64,000 nucleotides of DNA from assembly GCF_030272615.1 (NCBI RefSeq), contig NC_081414.1:810005069-810069068 (forward strand), in the 5' to 3' direction. Of this stretch, positions 60,914 to 64,000 are shown piece by piece. The DNA comes from Cryptomeria japonica (lineage: Eukaryota; Streptophyta; Pinopsida; Cupressales; Cupressaceae). Within the stretch, counting starts at the first letter, position 1. Each line of letters opens with the position of its first letter. The notes under the pieces were generated by a model, which made no database searches, had not been told where the DNA came from, and worked only from the letters and a program-made list of their open reading frames with translations. The position numbers and the translations under genes were made by a program.

Positions 60914-61798
60914 TGTTGGGAAAAATGGTGTCTCAACCTTGCATTTATGTGAGGTTACTATTTATAGTAAGTTTTCATTTGAGCACGAAATGGTGCGAAA
61001 CTCTCCCTGAAGCTTCTGGTTGGCTAGATAAGCATTCCGGTAAAGTTTCGTCGCAAGGTCACAGCTAGTTTTGAAGATATTAAAGTTTTCATCTTGGAGG
61101 GGTGCAATAAAATGTTTAAATTTAATTTTGGGGACTTTAGAGGCTCCGAAATGCCCTGAAAAGTGGCCGTAACCGGCGAAGCAGGTTACGAGGTGATAGA
61201 GCACTTCGCGAGCTTTCCGGCGCTTCAAACGGTTCGTCAATCGGACACCCGGTTCTCAAGTTATGGCCTCCGGAAGTTTGTACTCCTGAAATAGGAAAAA
61301 TAATTTGTATTGAATACATAAATGAGCTGTAAAAGGGAGCGACACGTGTTGATGTGTGCTTTAACATGTCATAGAAGGGAGATAAGGTCGGCTACACCTT
61401 ATTGGGTGGTTTTAGCCCATGGTTTTGTAATACCGTTTGACGGTTTCTTGTATTGTATCTCCTATTTATGAGGTGTGTGAGATAGAGGTTGTGTGTAAGA
61501 GTCTTATGGCTATTGAGTTGCCTCTGAATCTCTGATTAGTGATACTCCTGCGAAGAGCTTGCTCTGCAAGTATTTTGTAATCTGTTTTTGATTGCTGAAT
61601 AAAATATTGAGCTGCTTTTGGAGGGTGGGGTTTTTCTCCCGAAAGGGTTTTCCCCACGTAAATCATGGTGTTGTGGTATGAATGCTATTATATCTATTTC
61701 TATTTTCTGTAACTGTTGTAATGATCTGAAAAAGTTTTGCATTACCCTCCTCTCAAGGTTAGTGTAGGAAGTTGTTTCCGCTACTTAACTTCCTTACA
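60914..61798 (+). repeat. Copia 3' LTR
   Basis: 885 bp, nearly identical to 55805-56689. Confidence 0.95.
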
Positions 61799-62094
61799 AT
61801 TCTTCCCCCATAGAAGATGTCCCATACCTAGGTATTCTTTTTTAGGGAGAAATATGAAGTGGGTTCAACATGAAGATGTTGGCCTGTAATGATTATAAAT
61901 TTCTCATACCAAATAATAGAGCACACTAAGCTTCCGCGAACTAGAGATAACAAACAAAAAAACAAGTTTTTGGTAGATATTTCTTGAATAGGACTAGTAT
62001 TTAATATGAAATCCACTAAGAAACCACTTTCCTTATTGCCATGAGAGTGGTATATCATAAAAAACTCTTCGCTTTCAATCCCTTGCATTCCCAT
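61799..62094 (-). pseudogene. Retroelement-associated ORF, N-terminal part beyond copia
   Basis: The minus-strand frame starts at 62094 (MGMQGIESEEFF) and runs through VEPTSYFSLKK; after a frameshift, YLGMGHLLWGKN leads across the copia insertion point into FIFRFMKSTGED at 55804. The 5-bp target duplication lies within this reading. Function unknown. Confidence 0.45.
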
Positions 62095-62439
62095 TCCTTT
62101 TTATGTAACAATAATAGTCCTTTCCAAAGTATTATCATGCATGTGCCAAATGCAATGAGGGATAAAATCAACGAGGATCTCGTGGAAATAAATTATAGTG
62201 TCTGATTGACCATCATTATTCACTTCTCTTTAAAAATATAGTAACAATCTTCTCTTTGCCAAGTCATCATATCTACCATATTACACCTCAGCTCCATAGA
62301 ATTCATAAAATTCCAACAAACAATAACAAGAACAATAAAATTAAATATTAAAACTCTCTACATAATTAGAAAACCCATCTTGCCTATCATTGAACAATAT
62401 ATCTTTGATGTGACATGGACATTTGCCTCATTAACCTAA
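62095..62439. other. Unassigned AT-rich sequence
   Basis: No feature is recognised between the interrupted ORF and the RNase H-like fragment. Confidence 0.4.
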
Positions 62440-62890
62440 TATTTCTAATGTTTTAATTTCAATCCCTCATTAGCTAAGGCATCCACAACCTCATTTCCCT
62501 CTCTAAATATATGTATATCCTCTTAAGGTATCAGATTAAGAAGTTGTTTTCTATCTTCACCCTCTCTAAATATATGGATATCCTCTTAAGGTATCAAATT
62601 AAGAAGTTGTTTGCTATCTTCAATATATTTTTTCATCCTTCATGATGGAGAGGTTGTTGACTTGATGAGGCGAGTCACTAATTTTGAATCTCCTTCAATT
62701 ACAATATTATTATATCCATGAAGAATAATTCTTTTAAGTTACAACCAAAGGGCTATGGCTTTAGCTTCGTAATTAGTTTTTGTCCCCACATTTTTCACAT
62801 AATATTCTATCATCCAACCCTTGGAATCACTAATTATTCTAGTAGTAGCAGTCACTCCAGGATTCTGCTTACTACATCTCTCAAAATTTA
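62440..62890 (-). pseudogene. RNase H-like domain fragment
   Basis: On the minus strand the frame reads NPGVTATTRIISDSKGWMIE, TNYEAKAIALWL, NNIVIEGDSKLVTRLI, and REGNEVVDALANEGLKLKH. This is the plant RNase H-like pattern (E in the YEAKA helix, D in EGDSK, D in VDALAN) found at the end of non-LTR retrotransposons and in related pseudogenes. Stops occur (at ALWL, SPS and LIP) and a 63-bp in-frame tandem duplication (62501-62626) repeats KQLLNLIP...EDIHIFREG. It is a dead fragment without a reverse transcriptase beside it. Confidence 0.65.
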
Positions 62891-63049
62891 GTTTTAGCTA
62901 GTATTTTGCATGTTTTCTCCATCTTACATGCTATCTTAAAATATTTTTATTGACTTTAACTTTGTCCATGTTACATTAACTTCCCACCATCTCCTAACAT
63001 ATAAATCGAGGAGGTAGCCAACACATTGGTGTTTCATATGATTTATATT
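62891..63049. other. Junction sequence
   Basis: No gene; leads into MLO exon 6 end sequence. Confidence 0.35.
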
Positions 63050-63960
63050 CTAAATTGGATTGTAAGTAAACTTAGTATTTCAAAGTCTTTTTCTTTTTCT
63101 TTTTTAAAACAAATTTAGCTTGGCTCCAATTCTTATGTACTAAAGCTTTAACTCTTGAATTTATAGCTATTCTTTTTTATACAATTCATTAGATTTGTGC
63201 CCAAAGTGAAATACTCAACCTTACTCCATAGATTCATAAAAATAAACTTTGTTACCATACTTATAAAATTTTAGATTGTATAGTTAATAAGAGACTTGTA
63301 GTTATGCATACATTTATTTTTATAGGCTCACTTTGCTCCACATAGTAGATTTGATATACAAAAATATATATAAGGAGATCATTAGATGATGACTTTACTA
63401 CTGTTGTATCTATCAGGCATGCTTCGTAAATTCAATTTAAAAATTGTTACAATACATTTTGTATTATTCATTTCTCTAAATTAAATTGATTGCTCAAACA
63501 AATTATATCACTGTGTGCAGTCCACCTCTATAGTTTTTTGCCATCTTATTTCTTCTTCTCGACAGAAGAGGTAAATCCAATTGACATTCTATTTTTATTT
63601 ATATTACTTCTAATTGTTTAGGAGGTCGATAAGCATGAAAACTAATTTGTAGGGTGGTTCACGTTAAATTGGTTGTCCTTTATTCCATTAATTGTAAGTG
63701 AAACCAACACTTTCATTCTCCTCTTTTTTCACAATATGCAATGTAAAACTATCAAATTTTTAATTTGAACAGTAATTTAGAAAGGCTAAAATATTTTTGA
63801 TTCATAGATTCTTTTGATAGTGGGGACAAAGCTGCAAGTCATAATCCAAGACAGAATTCAAATGAGGAAACAAGATGTTCAAAAAAACATTATCTCTGCT
63901 TCTCACAAGGAGAGTGAATCACGCAAAGAGGACCGTAAGCAGAGTTGGCCAACAAAAGCA
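63050..63960 (+). pseudogene. MLO pseudogene with exon 11 fused to exon 15 tail
   Basis: A partial MLO copy: the last bases of exon 6 with its GTAAGT donor (63050-63065), exon 7 (~63165-63236), exon 8 (~63327-63416, with the same TATATATAA stop as 3449-3539), exon 9 (63521-63571, TGG to TAG), exon 10 (63653-63695, better kept than in the first pseudogene), and exon 11 start (~63815-63843). After CATAATCCAAGAC it jumps to the exon 15 tail (AGAATTCAAATGAG), dropping exons 12-14. Shared stop codons with 3301-5646 show the two descend from one pseudogene. The window ends in its 3' flank. Confidence 0.85.
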
Positions 63961-64000
63961 CTAATATTCAACAAAGTAGAAAACAGTCAGTGAAGATGAT
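63961..64000. repeat. MLO 3' flank start
   Basis: Matches the sequence after the MLO stop; cut by the window edge. Confidence 0.6.

Larger units (their letters stand above)
55805..61798 (+). mobile_element. Full-length young Ty1/copia retrotransposon
   Basis: A complete element of 5994 bp with a perfect 5-bp target duplication ATTCT (55800-55804, 61799-61803). Both LTRs are 885 bp and differ at three positions by my reading (near 55899, 56044 and 56334 in the left copy). It has a perfect initiator-tRNA primer site, a purine tract before the right LTR, and one uninterrupted polyprotein. Integrase before RT makes it Ty1/copia; the gag start and the serine/glutamate linker resemble Tnt1/Tork-type elements. 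It is inserted in the minus-strand ORF at 54265-62094. It is the youngest element in the window. Confidence 0.97.

Overview
The window looks like nuclear DNA from a seed plant, most likely a gymnosperm such as a conifer. The evidence is one spliced plant-only gene (MLO family) in a large AT-rich tract of nested, decayed LTR retrotransposons, tRNA-derived SINEs, satellite-like repeats and broken gene copies. The gymnosperm assignment is an inference from repeat style; the plant assignment is firm. No bacterial-type genes, rRNA, tRNA or CRISPR arrays are visible.

Layout. 1-6439: a tandemly duplicated block of MLO 3' ends, their flanks, pieces of a minus-strand retroelement ORF, and an MLO pseudogene (3301-5646). 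6440-12753: a decayed Ty3/gypsy chromovirus with a chromodomain remnant. 12754-20510: two long LTRs of one family in opposite orientation, enclosing a decayed minus-strand ORF next to the 3' LTR and a 373-bp TRIM. 20511-36745: an A-B-C A-B-C tandem duplication of Ty1/copia fragments, a SINE-bearing segment and a third segment, interrupted by a truncated gypsy derivative (22072-26668) and a short retroposon (30572-30876). 36746-45930: a satellite-like array of about 235-bp units, split by unknown insertions and by a complete non-autonomous LTR element (39271-41667). 46259-50943: the only complete host gene, a 15-exon MLO gene of 574 residues, with promoter. 50539-55804: more duplicated MLO tails and retro-ORF fragments. 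55805-61798: a young, full-length Ty1/copia element with a perfect 5-bp target duplication and LTRs differing at three positions. 61799-64000: the rest of the interrupted minus-strand ORF, an RNase H-like fragment, and a third partial MLO copy.

The main biological story is an MLO locus broken and copied by tandem duplication. One intact gene is surrounded by two multi-exon pseudogenes and two 3'-tail fragments, and neighbouring retroelement pieces were copied with them. The autonomous-looking copia element has an uninterrupted 1347-codon polyprotein, but the first catalytic aspartate of its integrase is asparagine. I found no clearly new molecular system. The most notable items are the internally duplicated MLO pseudogene, the doubled CGCG-box promoter repeat of MLO, the copia integrase change, and the unnamed retroelement-associated ORF family found at two loci.
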